Shown here: piece after piece, positions 25,801 to 33,377 of the stretch | How the letters are laid out: each line of letters begins with the position of its first letter | How positions within the stretch are numbered: position 1 is the stretch's first letter | Assembly: GCA_937899395.1 (NCBI GenBank) | Contig: CALBPU010000088.1 | Span: 1-42,702, forward strand | Length of the DNA stretch: 42,702 bases | Origin: an uncultured Fretibacterium sp. | Lineage (GTDB): Bacteria; Synergistota; Synergistia; Synergistales; Aminobacteriaceae | Reading direction: 5' to 3' | Notes under the pieces: generated by a model | Told to the model about the DNA's origin: nothing | The model's input: the letters and a program-made list of their open reading frames with translations, nothing else | Database searches by the model: none | Translations under genes and position numbers: made by a program

Positions 25801-26559
25801 TGCGAATATGAAACTGCTAAAGCAATCGAAAAAGCCGGAGGAAATGCAAATATTTTCGTCGTTAAGACTTTAACTCCCGAACTCATGAAAATTTCAACGG
25901 AAGAATTTGCAAATACATTGAAAAATTCTCAAGCATTAGTTTTACCAGGAGGATTTTCAAACGGTGATGAGCCTGACGGTTCGGGAAAATTCATAGCGAT
26001 ATTTTTACGAAGTCCCGAAGTCCGTGAGGCACTCGAAAATTTAATTGATGTTAAAGGCGGTTTGGTGTGCGGAATTTGCAACGGATTTCAGGCACTCGTA
26101 AAAACGGGGTTATTGCCGTTCGGAAAAATCACTGCTCCCGAAAAACTTTCAGCAACTTTGACATTTAATTCAATCGGCCGTCATCAATCAAAAATTATTC
26201 GTTCTAAAGTAATTTCAAATTCTTCAGCATGGTTGAAAAAAACAAAAGTCGGAGAAATTTATTCGATACCGATTTCACATGGTGAAGGAAAATTCATTTG
26301 CGACGAAAAAATTTTTGCCTCCCTCATGAATAACGGGCAAATCGCAGGACAATATGTTGACATCGAAGGCAATCCTTCAATGAAAACGCAGTATAATCCT
26401 TCAGGATCATTTTACGCTGTTGAATGTTTAACATCACCCGACGGAAGAATTTTAGGCCGTATGGGACATGTTGAAAGAGTTGGCAATGATTTATACAGGA
26501 ACGTATCAGGAAATTACGACATGAAATTTTTTGAGAGTGCCTGCGAGTATTTTAATTAA
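22864..26559 (+). CDS. purL: phosphoribosylformylglycinamidine synthase, single-chain, with in-frame repeat insertion
   Basis: Converts FGAR plus glutamine to FGAM in purine synthesis. The 1231 residues match the long clostridial-type single-chain enzyme. N-terminal VHRLYTERKD; DHCRHTTFLTQI and NETHNHPTEIEPFGGAATCIGG in the AIRS-type ATPase region; C-terminal glutamine amidotransferase with FPGTNCEYE, nucleophile Cys1072 in GICNGFQ, and His1139-Gly-Glu1141. Between the two domains, residues about 924-963 are encoded by two palindromic repeats in opposite orientation (25633-25751) and have no family counterpart. The reading frame is kept through the insertion, so the gene is probably functional. 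AAGGAG is placed before the ATG. The next gene starts 22 bases after the stop. Confidence 0.95.
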   Translation: MSKVHRLYTERKDRNNFEALSLLEELKNISGNENISRIRIFNRYDIQGLDEKILNECKFTIFSEPFTDNILTSLPNDAEKILAVEFLPGQYDQRADAAEQCAMLLSGVRPVIKTAKVYLFYGEMKNFDAVKKFLINPVEAREAQLNEYKSLEMIYPRPDDVKIIDREKISELKGLAMSSEDIECCKKYFEAENRNPTLTEIKVLDTYWSDHCRHTTFLTQIDKAEINDPKILETYENYLSIRKKLNYPDDKPVTLMDIATIGAKYLKSKGMLPDLVSSEENNACTVKINVDVDGELQEWLLLFKNETHNHPTEIEPFGGAATCIGGAIRDPLSGRAYVYQAMRITGAASPFNPTMQGKLPQRSIITKAAAGYSSYGNQIGIPTGLVDEIYHEGYKAKRLEVGAVIAAVPEKNVIRERPEAGDLILLLGGRTGRDGIGGATGSSVSHNSSSIETCGAEVQKGNAPEERKLQRLFRNPEFTKLIKRCNDFGAGGVSVAVGELADGLEINLDAVPLKYSGLDGTEIAVSESQERMAVVVSEKDVEAVKNLALSEDVQATIIAKVNNSGRMKMTWRGKEIVNLSREFINSNGASRHITIKSNSNYFPQKNSQGKFSDLLSDLNVCSKRGLAERFDSTVGAHSVLMPFGGKFQKTPAQSMAAKIPVGIHGETKTCSLMSWGFDPFLSEQSTFNGAYMAVLESLCKIISSGGNLKHCWLTLQEFFGKPEHDPEKWALPFGALLGALKAQLDFGVAAIGGKDSMSGSFVNHEGINFDVPPTLISFAVCVSEVGKIISPEFKRAGSKVYVIEPEYDENNLPEKNSMLKIFDVIQDLNSKGKILACSVPTFGGIKAMIFKMCLGNNFGFEFENENFDDRRGKFIVETNEDINFLLIGHVIENPEIIFADEKIKLSDAEKIYNSPLEKIFPTNNPSVDKSTSPLIRGDEKKQSMQKSCAPCKGGEGHAMARGFKNLKPKFLIPVFPGTNCEYETAKAIEKAGGNANIFVVKTLTPELMKISTEEFANTLKNSQALVLPGGFSNGDEPDGSGKFIAIFLRSPEVREALENLIDVKGGLVCGICNGFQALVKTGLLPFGKITAPEKLSATLTFNSIGRHQSKIIRSKVISNSSAWLKKTKVGEIYSIPISHGEGKFICDEKIFASLMNNGQIAGQYVDIEGNPSMKTQYNPSGSFYAVECLTSPDGRILGRMGHVERVGNDLYRNVSGNYDMKFFESACEYFN
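25633..25678 (+). repeat. palindromic repeat copy 1, inside purL
   Basis: Pattern AACCCCTC, then a small hairpin (TGTCGA-taaa-TCGACA), then TCTCCCC, then a short loop and AGGGGCGAC. Same layout as the copies at 25704, 29692 and 39135 (hairpin 1 differs in sequence but stays self-complementary). It is translated in frame as part of the PurL interdomain linker. Confidence 0.75.
25704..25751 (-). repeat. palindromic repeat copy 2, inside purL, inverted
   Basis: Read on the minus strand: AACCCCCTC, hairpin GCCATTGCATGGC, CTCTCCCCC, loop, GGGGGCGCAAG. It faces copy 1 with a spacer of about 25 bases, so the pair itself forms a large inverted arrangement. Also translated in frame. Confidence 0.75.
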
Positions 26560-26581
26560 AATTTTAAGGAGTGTAAAAACT

Positions 26582-29500
26582 TTGGACAAAAAAAATCTCG
26601 AACAATATCTCGGAAAAAATATTGAAATTATGTTAATGCCGGACGGTCATAAAACTTCCGGCGTACTTTTAAGATGTGAAGAAGATCATATCGCTTTAGG
26701 TGATGAGTTATGGGTTTATCCTATGATATGGGGCGTTCGTCCGATTAATAATAACAACAACAATAACCCTTCTCCTTCAGTTGAAATTAAACAATCTTCA
26801 GTTTTTGTTGAACCTTCTGTTATATTTGAGCCTGAACCTGTAAAAAAACCTTCTGTTCCTGTTGAGCCTGTTATCGAATTTGCTTCAAAGCTCGAAACGA
26901 TTTTTGACGAAATGAAGGAAAATTTAGATACTTATACGCTTAATGCCGATTACGTTCGGAAATTCAGGACTAAAGGTCAAAGCAAAATACAAAATATAAT
27001 AGAGAGCATTCTAACGAAATATCAATACGCCGTTAAAACTCATGAGGACAGACCTTATTCAATGAGAATGAGGGAACTTTCATCAACCGCTTATCATCTT
27101 TGGAAAGAAAATCAAAATAGTATTCCTGCTTCTGAAATTTATGCTTTTGTTTTATATTTAACCGGAGAAAGTGAGAAGAGCGTGAAAATTTATATGAAGA
27201 TTCATGACTTTCACGGAGCTTTCATGGCCGCATCATCAGCAGCTTCAAAAATCCTCGCAGCAGTCTGTATCATAGTGAGCGAAAATCTAAATTCCGAAAA
27301 TCTTTCAACGCTCATAAAACTTGAACCGCCTCAATTAGTTTCGGTTTTGTTATGGATTATTGATAAAGTGATTTCAAATGAAAATTCTTCGGAAGAATAT
27401 AAAGATTTATGTTTCAATTTCGTTGCTTCGGCAGCATGGAAAATTTTGGGCTTTTCATCATGGGCAGATAAAGAAATTTTATGCTCCGGAGAAAATATAG
27501 ACGCTCTTAAAACATGGCTCGAAACTCAAAAATCCGACAAAAAAATTATTAACGACGCCTTGAAAATTTTACAGACTTCAACTGTTTTAGTTCCTGAAAA
27601 TAAAAATCCCGCAGTAGATTGGAAAAACAAAAGATTTGAAGGTGAATTTGATTTCTTTAACCCTAACCGAGAAAATTTATACGGCTTCATTAAGTGTCCG
27701 GCATTGAGAAAATATGACGTTCCTTTACTGTCCGAAAATAACGTCTTTGTTCATATTAATCAGATTGCCGACAGGGAGTTGAGAAAAAAATTATTGCTCG
27801 ATAAAAAAATGCACCCTTCAATAAGAGTTACTTTCAAACTCGGAACGAATTTACGAGGTCCCGCAGCTTTTGATGTCCGTGAAAAAACTAATAATAATTC
27901 TGAAGGAATGTTAAAAGTTGATATGATTTCAGCTCTGTCAGAAGAAGGCGAGATCGAATTTTTCAGGCGGCACGATGAAATACCTTTCGGGAGAATTAGG
28001 GCAAAAAGTGATAAGAAACTTTACACCTTCAACGAAAAAAATATTATAGATCCTCTTCTGGCTGTATTTCTCGAATATTCTCCTAATGCTGAGGGTCAAC
28101 AGGTGAGATTTACAAAAACTTCTAACGATAACGAAAAAGTTCAGATCGATAACATCGAAGCGGCAATTCCTTTTCCCGATGAAAAAATTAAAGCATGGGA
28201 AGAAGGCGGACTAATTCAGAAGGCTAAAGACCGTATGAACAGATTAACTTCTATTGAAGATGAAAATGTAATTGAAGCTGAATATGTTGATGAAGAAAAA
28301 ATTACGCCCGATCTTGAAGAAATTATCAACAGACCTTATTTACCGCTCGAAGTTTACGCCCCTGAAAAAAATGACAATGCCGAATTTTATAAAGCCTTCA
28401 CAAAAAAACCCGTAAAAATCAGAAACGGTGTTGAAACTTTTAATGAGCTTCCGAAATTTTTGCAGGATAAAATTTTAAGTGTCAGGATAGCTGGAAAAAT
28501 CAGCACGGAATTTTTGAGCGATACGATTTACAGGCGAGGACATTTCAAAGAGGTCAAAAATAATTATTTGTACATGGTCAGCAAATTTAACAGCGAGGAT
28601 TCGACATTAACGAACGCTGAAAGGGCTGAACGATGTTTTTTGATTGCGCGTTACGTTTATAATTTTTTCACACTGGCCGATGATGCGGACATAAAACAAT
28701 ATTCGGAAGCTGAAGAGGACAACATAAGGATCATGGCTTATAAGGGTCTTGAATATTTGCTTTATGATCAACTTGACGGTGCGAAAAAGAACGATACGAA
28801 TTACGAACGAGCCAGACGTTATTGCATGTTGAAAATTGCTGATGAGATAGCTGAGGCAAGACGAATTGACGAAAATAACACATGGCTTCGGATATATATA
28901 TATTCATATTTTGTGAACGGTCTGAGGTTTCACGCAAATTCGGGCAAGTGGTCAGCTCAAGGAATATCGTTATCGGGAAGCAGCCTTTTAGAATCGAATG
29001 ATTTTGATAAATTCTTTGAGGGATTATTAACTCTTGCTTATGTTACTGAAGCGTCATTATTACTTCCGACTTTGAAAGGGCTTTTATATAATCCTGAATA
29101 TTCGGGTAAACTCCTGAATAAACTCGGACTTAATTTTGACAAAGGCACTATGAACTTTACGAGCGATCTTGTTTCACACTTCCAAAACGCACTCGATGAA
29201 TATGCAAAACGCAAAGATATTTTCATCGCTGATCCTGAAGTGAAATTATCTCCTGAAATTTTCAGGATTTTAAGCGTACAGTCCGCAATAATTCGTTTGA
29301 TGAAAGAGGAATTAATGAAGGAGTTCGGAGCAACACCCGAAACTTTTGAGGCTTCATTGAGAAAATCAAATCCTATTCTTGACAGTGAAGAATATAAAAA
29401 CTCTCTTGAGAAAACGAGACGAAAATATAATCCTGAGGCAGGACTTTTAGATATTCTGCCGATTAATGTATTGGGAAAAATAATGGGACAACATTGGCAA

Positions 29501-29683
29501 ATTTTTGCGCCTCATTTTAACGACAAACCTTATTATTCATATTGGAAAGAACGCCTTGATAAATTGCAGTGGGTCAGAAATCCTGTTGTACATGCTCACC
29601 CTGAATACGTGAAACTTGAAGACATTGAGCAGGTGAAAAATATTTGCAGCGAAATAGCTGAATGTTTAAGCAGGAAAAAATAA
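26582..29683 (+). CDS. Sm-like / cold-shock-like / HEPN protein
   Basis: A 1033-residue protein that I do not recognise as a named family. TTG start with AAGGAG 10 bases upstream; an upstream frame from 26531 overlaps purL and is less likely. Residues 1-55 (IEIMLMPDGHKTSGVLLRC..HIALGDELW) resemble an Sm/SH3-like barrel. A low-complexity stretch of seven Asn and Pro/Val/Glu repeats follows. Then a helical region; a cold-shock-like fold at about 355-440 (GFIKCPALRK, NVFVHINQI, GPAAFDV); a second OB-like unit at about 460-530 (FGRIRAKSDKKLYTF); a linker; a long helical region; and near the end WVRNPVVHAHPEY, in which R999-N-x3-H1004 matches the HEPN R-x4-H motif. I infer an RNA-binding protein with a candidate RNase domain. 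A palindromic repeat follows the stop. Confidence 0.78.
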   Translation: MDKKNLEQYLGKNIEIMLMPDGHKTSGVLLRCEEDHIALGDELWVYPMIWGVRPINNNNNNNPSPSVEIKQSSVFVEPSVIFEPEPVKKPSVPVEPVIEFASKLETIFDEMKENLDTYTLNADYVRKFRTKGQSKIQNIIESILTKYQYAVKTHEDRPYSMRMRELSSTAYHLWKENQNSIPASEIYAFVLYLTGESEKSVKIYMKIHDFHGAFMAASSAASKILAAVCIIVSENLNSENLSTLIKLEPPQLVSVLLWIIDKVISNENSSEEYKDLCFNFVASAAWKILGFSSWADKEILCSGENIDALKTWLETQKSDKKIINDALKILQTSTVLVPENKNPAVDWKNKRFEGEFDFFNPNRENLYGFIKCPALRKYDVPLLSENNVFVHINQIADRELRKKLLLDKKMHPSIRVTFKLGTNLRGPAAFDVREKTNNNSEGMLKVDMISALSEEGEIEFFRRHDEIPFGRIRAKSDKKLYTFNEKNIIDPLLAVFLEYSPNAEGQQVRFTKTSNDNEKVQIDNIEAAIPFPDEKIKAWEEGGLIQKAKDRMNRLTSIEDENVIEAEYVDEEKITPDLEEIINRPYLPLEVYAPEKNDNAEFYKAFTKKPVKIRNGVETFNELPKFLQDKILSVRIAGKISTEFLSDTIYRRGHFKEVKNNYLYMVSKFNSEDSTLTNAERAERCFLIARYVYNFFTLADDADIKQYSEAEEDNIRIMAYKGLEYLLYDQLDGAKKNDTNYERARRYCMLKIADEIAEARRIDENNTWLRIYIYSYFVNGLRFHANSGKWSAQGISLSGSSLLESNDFDKFFEGLLTLAYVTEASLLLPTLKGLLYNPEYSGKLLNKLGLNFDKGTMNFTSDLVSHFQNALDEYAKRKDIFIADPEVKLSPEIFRILSVQSAIIRLMKEELMKEFGATPETFEASLRKSNPILDSEEYKNSLEKTRRKYNPEAGLLDILPINVLGKIMGQHWQIFAPHFNDKPYYSYWKERLDKLQWVRNPVVHAHPEYVKLEDIEQVKNICSEIAECLSRKK

Positions 29684-29691
29684 AAACCCTT

Positions 29692-29752
29692 CCTTGTCTC
29701 CCCTAAGTTAGGGGAGATGTCAAATTTTTTTTCGATTTGACAGAGGGGTCTG
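29692..29752 (-). repeat. palindromic repeat copy 3, intergenic
   Basis: On the minus strand: GACCCCTC, hairpin TGTCAAAT..ATTTGACA, TCTCCCCT, loop, AGGGGAGACAAGG. It lies 8 bases after the stop of the cold-shock/HEPN gene and just before the promoter of the TPP riboswitch; its two strong stems may also stop transcription. Confidence 0.75.
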
Positions 29753-29769
29753 TTATTTTTTAGTATGTT

Positions 29770-29778
29770 TGATATAAT
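29770..29778 (+). promoter_or_regulatory. extended -10 promoter of the ykoFEDC operon
   Basis: TGA-TATAAT directly upstream of the riboswitch; a convincing -35 is not seen (a TTGACA at 29737 is 30 bases away, too far). Confidence 0.55.
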
Positions 29779-29783
29779 CTTAA

Positions 29784-29903
29784 AATCAATCCCGGGGTGT
29801 CGAAAGACTGAGATTAATACCCGTTGTATCTGATCTGAGTAATGTCAGCGTAGAGAGAGATGAAATTATCTTAATCACTTGCAAAAACGAAAAAACTCCG
29901 GGA
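29784..29903 (+). ncRNA. TPP riboswitch (THI element) with translational expression platform
   Basis: The conserved TPP aptamer blocks appear in order: CGGGGTG, CTGAGA, AATACCC, CTGATCTG, AATG, CAGCGTAG. It precedes ykoF, a thiamine-precursor gene, which is the expected target. Downstream, CTCC (29896-29899) can pair with the ykoF ribosome site GGAG (29912-29915). The same segment, CTCCGGGA (29896-29903), can instead pair with TCCCGGGG (29790-29797) at the 5' side of the aptamer (8 pairs, one G-U). This suggests control of translation: TPP folds the aptamer, freeing CTCC to hide the ribosome site. There is no strong terminator in the leader. Confidence 0.92.
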
Positions 29904-29923
29904 AACTTTAAGGAGGCTATTTT

Positions 29924-30556
29924 ATGCAGGAACACAAATATGTAACTTACGGTAATACTTGTAGCTGCGGTTGTGATGCTTCGGAAACTTCGAGACAGAT
30001 TACGGGTTGCAGGTTTTCAATTTCGGAGATGAGCGACGACTATATTTCTCTGATTTTGGGAGCGATTTCAAAGGTTGACACTTCAAAAGTTTGGTCAAAA
30101 ACCGACAAAATTTCAACAGTCTACAGAGGCAAACAAAATCACGTTGAGGACGCTGTAAAAGCATGTTTCATAAACGCATATAACGAAAATGTTCATGCGA
30201 CAATGGAATGTACTTTCTCAAAAGGCTGTCCAGGCGATGTTGAATCTGATTCATTTTTGGCCGAAGATGATGTTTTGATGAATGAGCCGAAAATCAAGGA
30301 TAAACATTTTCCTGTTGTGAGCAAAATTTCGTTGTATCCTTTGGGAGTTTCGGATTACATGACTCATATAGCGACAATCGTTAATCACGCAATAGATTTG
30401 GGAATATATTCGGGCAGCACACATTATTGTACAATGCTTGAATGTGATGTTCAGGATTTATTTTCGTATATTAATTATGTCAACGATTATTGCGGAAAAA
30501 ATATAAAGCATTATGTTTTTGAAGTTACGCTCTCAGTCAACAGTCCTACAAAATAA
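29924..30556 (+). CDS. ykoF: YkoF-like thiamine/HMP-binding protein
   Basis: A 210-residue protein with two ferredoxin-like YkoF repeats (residues about 24-110 and 130-205): TGCRFSISEMSDDYISLILGAI and ISLYPLGVSDYMTHIATIVNHAIDLGI. YkoF of Bacillus binds thiamine and its pyrimidine part HMP. First gene of ykoFEDC, under the TPP riboswitch, with AGGAGG before its ATG. The N-terminus carries an extra Cys group (CSCGCD). No signal peptide. Confidence 0.88.
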   Translation: MQEHKYVTYGNTCSCGCDASETSRQITGCRFSISEMSDDYISLILGAISKVDTSKVWSKTDKISTVYRGKQNHVEDAVKACFINAYNENVHATMECTFSKGCPGDVESDSFLAEDDVLMNEPKIKDKHFPVVSKISLYPLGVSDYMTHIATIVNHAIDLGIYSGSTHYCTMLECDVQDLFSYINYVNDYCGKNIKHYVFEVTLSVNSPTK

Positions 30557-30574
30557 ATCAGGAGGAATTGAGTT

Positions 30575-31165
30575 ATGAATTGGAAATTGAAAGATATTTT
30601 AATGATTGCAGTATGTGCGGTATTATTCGGAGTCATATTTTTGGGAGCAACTTATGCAGGCGGAATTTTATATGGAATATTAGCACCTTTCGGGCTTGCA
30701 TCATTGGGTTATGAACCTTTTTACGGAATATATTTTCTCGGAGGTGCATTTGCTGTTTATGTAATTCGTAAGCCTGGAACAGGAATTGTAGCTGAAATTC
30801 TTGGAGCCATTATTGAAACTCTTCTCGGAAATTTCTTCGGTCCTATTATTATTTTATCAGGATTTGTGCAGGGATTTGGTTTTGAACTTGTAATAGCCTT
30901 GAAAAAATACAAAAAATTCGACATTGTAACTTTAATAGAGGCTTCAATATGCTGTTCTGTTATAACTTTAATATATAATTTGTTCATAAGCGGTTATAAC
31001 AAAATTGCGGTTCCTGTTCTTGCTTTAATGCTTGCGGTAAGAATTATCAGCGCAATATTGATTGACGCATTCCTTAACAAATCAATCTCTGATAAACTTG
31101 CAAAAGCTGGTGTTCTCAAAGGTTATGAAATAAGCAAAGACCTTGAGGAAAATTATCAGGAATGA
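30575..31165 (+). CDS. ykoE: YkoE-family substrate-binding (S) component of an ECF transporter
   Basis: A 196-residue membrane protein with about six helices, matching YkoE, the predicted specificity subunit for hydroxymethylpyrimidine or thiamine. Seen: YEPFYGIYFLGGAFAVYVIRKPGTGIVAE and the helix LPFFGPIIILSGFVQGFGFE-like segment. It ends in an ATGA overlap with ykoD. Confidence 0.9.
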   Translation: MNWKLKDILMIAVCAVLFGVIFLGATYAGGILYGILAPFGLASLGYEPFYGIYFLGGAFAVYVIRKPGTGIVAEILGAIIETLLGNFFGPIIILSGFVQGFGFELVIALKKYKKFDIVTLIEASICCSVITLIYNLFISGYNKIAVPVLALMLAVRIISAILIDAFLNKSISDKLAKAGVLKGYEISKDLEENYQE

Positions 31166-32583
31166 ATGCTCTCAGTGTTTCAAATCTGAGTTTTCGTTAT
31201 TATAAAAACGGAAAGAGGAATATTGTTGATAATCTTTCTCTTTCCGTTGAAGCAGGCTCTGTAACTGTAATTCTAGGTAAAAGCGGCTGCGGTAAAAGTA
31301 CTTTTGCTGCATTAGCTGCCGGTTTATATCCTGAGAACGGAGGATTTTTATCAAGCGGTGAAATTGAAATATTCGGAAATTCGATAAAATCAATGTCTCA
31401 TAAAGATAGAGCAAAATATCTGTCAATAATGTTTCAAAATCCTGATTTACAATTCTGCATGGATACTCTGAGGAAAGAAATAATATTTTGCCTTGAAAAT
31501 ATCGCTGTGCCTCCTGATAAAATGGACGATATAATTATAAAAGTATCTTCACATTTGGGAATGAGCAAACTTTTAGATCGTAAATTATCAAGTCTTTCAG
31601 GAGGTGAAAAACAAAAGGCTTCATTATGTTGTTTAACGGCTATAAACAGTAAATGTATAATTCTTGATGAAGCTCTTGCCAATATTGACAACGATTCAGC
31701 AAAAAAGATTATAACAATACTTGCTGAATATAAAAATTCAGGCGGAACTGTTATAGCGGTTGAACATCGCCCCGAACTATGGAGAGATATTGCAGATCGT
31801 TATGTTGTAATGGGAGAAGGCTGTAAAATTTTAGAGGAAAATATTTCTTCATCTGATTTTGAAAATTTTAGAGATATTCTTGCTGCCAACGGAATTTACG
31901 GAACTTATACGGGCAAAAACACTTCACACTGTGAAAATTCTGAAAATGCAATATCAATTCAAAATTTCAGTTTCAAATATGACAACGAAAATAAATATCT
32001 TCTCAAAAATGCCTGCGCTGATTTCAAAAAATCAAGAATTACAGCGATTTTAGGTAAAAGCGGAATCGGAAAAACAACAACATTTTTATGTATCCTGAAA
32101 CAACATAAATTTGACGGTACGATAGAAATTTTCGGGGAAAATATTGATGATATAAGAGAAAATGATTTATTCAAAGATGTTGGCATCGTTTTTCAAAATC
32201 CTGAAAATCAATTTGTAACTCAAAAAGTTGAAGATGAAATAAAAGCAAGTATCAAAAATCCCGAATTTTTATCAGCAACAAAACTTCTTGAAGAATATAA
32301 TTTGAAACAATTCGCTCAATATTCGCCTTATATGTTAAGTCAGGGACAACAAAGAAGGCTTGCAGTGTTTTCAATGATTGCTGGAAATCAAAAAATTCTT
32401 TTGCTCGATGAACCGACTTACGGACAAGATTTGCAATCTACTGAAAATATTATGCGTTTACTGAACAATAAAGTTGAACAAGACGGCTTAACGGTGATAT
32501 TTATAACTCACGACGAAGAACTTGCAGATAAATGGGCAGATGATATTTTCAAAATAGAGGACGGGAAATTTATAAAATGTTGA
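31162..32583 (+). CDS. ykoD: duplicated ATPase of the YkoEDC ECF transporter
   Basis: A 473-residue protein with two ABC domains. Domain 1: Walker A GKSGCGKST, signature LSGGEKQKAS, Walker B CIILDEALANID (an Ala-Leu in place of the common Pro-Thr). Domain 2 from about residue 265: GKSGIGKTT, signature LSQGQQRRLAV, Walker B ILLLDEPTYGQD, then IFITHDEE. The layout fits the energy-coupling ATPase fused in tandem. Starts by ATGA overlap with ykoE and overlaps ykoC. Confidence 0.93.
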   Translation: MNALSVSNLSFRYYKNGKRNIVDNLSLSVEAGSVTVILGKSGCGKSTFAALAAGLYPENGGFLSSGEIEIFGNSIKSMSHKDRAKYLSIMFQNPDLQFCMDTLRKEIIFCLENIAVPPDKMDDIIIKVSSHLGMSKLLDRKLSSLSGGEKQKASLCCLTAINSKCIILDEALANIDNDSAKKIITILAEYKNSGGTVIAVEHRPELWRDIADRYVVMGEGCKILEENISSSDFENFRDILAANGIYGTYTGKNTSHCENSENAISIQNFSFKYDNENKYLLKNACADFKKSRITAILGKSGIGKTTTFLCILKQHKFDGTIEIFGENIDDIRENDLFKDVGIVFQNPENQFVTQKVEDEIKASIKNPEFLSATKLLEEYNLKQFAQYSPYMLSQGQQRRLAVFSMIAGNQKILLLDEPTYGQDLQSTENIMRLLNNKVEQDGLTVIFITHDEELADKWADDIFKIEDGKFIKC

Positions 32584-33329
32584 AGAATATTAAAGCTGAA
32601 AAACTTAATCCTTCCGTTAAAGCCATAACAATATTAATTGCTGCAATATTAATCGCTCTTCAATATATCACACTTCTAAATATAATTATATTTGTATCTT
32701 CAATTATGATTTTATTGTTATTTTCAGATGCAAAGCTTAAACAGCTCATATCAATTTTAATTCCTGCTTTGATGGCTGCTTTCGGAATATTTCTGATGGG
32801 GCTTTATTACGCAAAAAATAACACAGGTATCACAACAAGTTTGAGTAATTTTGCAAATGAACCTTACGCAGTCAGAGCCGCTTTATCTACAAATTTTAAC
32901 AGTGCTGTTGCTCTTGCTACAAGATTACTTGCATATTCGGGACTTGGAATTTTCTTTGCTTTAACAACAGACGGAGAAGAATTTGTGGCAAGCCTCATTC
33001 ATCAGTGCGGAATGTCTCCAAAGTTTGCTTACGGAATTATAGCGGCTGTAAATATGTTGCCTCAAATGGTTAGTGAAAATAAAACAGTGAAACTTGCATA
33101 TAAAATACGCGGCATAAAAGTAAGCTTTTTTTCATCAAGAGTTTTGTTCACTATGCTTGTAAATAGTATCAGAGCGTCTGAAAGTTTGGCGTTGGCAATG
33201 GAGTCAAAAGGGTTCACAGGCAATAAAGACAGAACATATTACTCGATAACAAAAATACATTGGTACGATATTTTATTCTCATGTGCTTTATTGGGCGGAA
33301 TTATTTTGGGAATGATTTTTCTGCAATGA
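32577..33329 (+). CDS. ykoC: YkoC-family transmembrane (T) component of the ECF transporter
   Basis: A 250-residue CbiQ/EcfT-like permease. Helical N-terminal half, then the conserved cytoplasmic coupling helices with AYKIRGIKVSF and SLALAMESKGFTGNKDRT (Ala-x-Glu/Ser-Arg-Gly-like motifs). The ATG overlaps the ykoD stop by 7 bases. Last in the operon; a hairpin follows in the gap before the convergent metK. Confidence 0.9.
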   Translation: MLKNIKAEKLNPSVKAITILIAAILIALQYITLLNIIIFVSSIMILLLFSDAKLKQLISILIPALMAAFGIFLMGLYYAKNNTGITTSLSNFANEPYAVRAALSTNFNSAVALATRLLAYSGLGIFFALTTDGEEFVASLIHQCGMSPKFAYGIIAAVNMLPQMVSENKTVKLAYKIRGIKVSFFSSRVLFTMLVNSIRASESLALAMESKGFTGNKDRTYYSITKIHWYDILFSCALLGGIILGMIFLQ

Positions 33330-33338
33330 TGAAAAAGT

Positions 33339-33373
33339 TCCCTCATGTCTCAAAAAACATAAGGGATTTTTTC
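33339..33373. terminator. bidirectional terminator between ykoC and metK
   Basis: TTCCCTCATGT pairs with ACATAAGGGA; T-run on the + strand (TTTTTT) and A-run upstream giving T on the minus strand, so it can serve both convergent genes. Confidence 0.75.
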
Positions 33374-33377
33374 ACAC

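Noticed and set aside
25580..25886. Short open frames on both strands in the purL repeat region
   Set aside because: They arise from the self-complementary repeats; the PurL frame runs through and explains the region.
29737..29778. TTGACA paired with TATAAT before the TPP riboswitch
   Set aside because: 30-base spacer; the TTGACA is part of the palindromic repeat. Kept only the extended -10.
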